Shown here piece by piece: positions 16,748 through 17,353 of a stretch of 17,353 nt of DNA; position 1 is the stretch's first letter, and every line of letters begins with the position of its first letter. The stretch comes from Saprospiraceae bacterium. Lineage in GTDB: Bacteria; Bacteroidota; Bacteroidia; Chitinophagales; Saprospiraceae. The position numbers were made by a program, and so were the translations under genes. The DNA lies in assembly GCA_016715245.1 (NCBI GenBank), contig JADKAS010000013.1, forward strand, positions 1 through 17,353, read 5' to 3'. The notes below the pieces were generated by a model. That model was not told the DNA's origin and searched no databases. It worked only from the letters and a program-made list of their open reading frames with translations.

Positions 16748-17353
16748 ATGACAAAACCTGGCAGACGAAAATTTATTTTCACTTCCTTGGGAATTCTCGG
16801 TAGCGGGTTATTGGCAGCTTGGATTTTCAGGCGCAAGTTGGTTAGACAAATGTTATTTACATTTTCTGACAATCCCACTGTTTCTGTAACTGCCTCTCCT
16901 CTGGAAACTGAACCTTGTGTGCTAACCACAAAACAGGTTGAAGGTCCCTTTTATCTTCCTTCTCCTGAACGCAGCAACATAGTGGAAGACAAGAAAGGCG
17001 AATTGCTTAACCTAAGAATACAAGTCTTAACACATCCCTGATTGCACGCCAATTTCAAATGCTGTAGTAGAAATATGGCAGGCAGATGCAGAGGGAAACT
17101 ATAGCGGGTATCCAGAACAAATCAGCCAAGATGAATGGGAAATGTTTATGCTTTTTGGAAAAAATGGTGAAAAACAATCCAATGGAGAATATCATGTAAA
17201 ACAAGTTACGCAAACCACTTATCTGCGTGGTTTACAAAGAACGGATGAAAACGGTTGGGTATTTTTTGACACCATCGTTCCTTGCTGGTATATAGGACGA
17301 ATTCCACATATCCACTTCAAGGTTTTTGTAAACAACAAAGAGTGGATTAACTC
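16748..17353 (+). CDS. Exported intradiol ring-cleavage dioxygenase, 3' end cut by window, one frameshift
   Basis: A non-haem Fe(III) enzyme of the protocatechuate 3,4-dioxygenase/catechol 1,2-dioxygenase fold. The N-terminus MTKPGRRKFIFTSLGILGSG with LLAAWIF is a twin-arginine-like signal, so it should act outside the cytoplasm. The catalytic domain shows VEGPFYLP, DCTPISNAVVEIWQADAEGN, YSGYP (first Tyr ligand region), YLRGLQRTDENGWVFFDTI, and WYIGRIPHIHFKVFV, which supplies the second Tyr and the two His ligands. A surplus base near 17038 (CATCCCTGATTGC) breaks the frame between THP and DCTPI; the downstream frame then stays open to the window end. Extracellular intradiol dioxygenases of this kind are common in Bacteroidota and fungi, and their substrates are mostly unknown. 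No ring-catabolism genes are near. Start 16748 gives the complete signal; the 52-bp repeat lies just upstream. Confidence 0.88.

Overview
The window reads as a chromosomal piece of a Bacteroidota bacterium, most like the Saprospiraceae/Chitinophagales end of the phylum. The signs are a C-terminal type IX secretion (T9SS) sorting domain, a sigma/anti-sigma pair whose second member continues into an outer-membrane barrel, TAnnTTTG-type -7 promoter boxes, a fused B12/GTPase/acyl-CoA mutase (IcmF), and low GC with A/T-rich spacers. The placement is an inference from gene families and promoter style; no rRNA or other marker gene is present.

Layout. 1-2233: AT-rich, mostly unreadable, with pieces of one unrecognised plus-strand protein at about 548-910. 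2234-6773, plus strand: an ECF sigma factor, an anti-sigma/beta-barrel protein, and a large secreted protein with immunoglobulin-like repeats, a dockerin-like module and a T9SS sorting domain. This is a plausible envelope-regulation and secretion locus. A strong hairpin terminator at 6818-6850 separates it from the convergent minus-strand icmF (6901-10253), which has a -7 box at 10290-10297. 10592-14390: a run of unrelated plus-strand genes, namely a secreted FSuMajor (C-type-lectin-like) protein, a beheaded HigB toxin with its HigA antitoxin, a UbiE-like methyltransferase and a seven-bladed propeller lipoprotein. Several of the gaps hold inverted-repeat elements. 14606-15364: a minus-strand DUF6261-like gene with its own promoter and terminator. 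15500-16250: a noncoding region of A-tracts, GTTGCG motifs and a 42-bp tandem repeat. 16748-end: an exported intradiol dioxygenase, cut by the window edge.

Many genes are broken by single-base indels, several of them demonstrably in homopolymers (2378-2382, 6907-6909, 10192-10195, 13401-13404). The repaired translations keep family motifs throughout, so most breaks look like sequencing or assembly errors, not decay. The genes between 10747 and 12893 are free of such breaks apart from the genuinely truncated toxin.

The most interesting points are: (i) the 3' end of the FSuMajor gene looks like the variable repeat of a diversity-generating retroelement; (ii) the 10.6-14.4 kb block resembles a mobile cassette array with attC-like hairpins; (iii) a 52-bp hairpin repeat occurs twice, each time shortly upstream of a gene for an exported protein; (iv) the IcmF active site carries the isobutyryl-CoA-type Phe/Gln pair.
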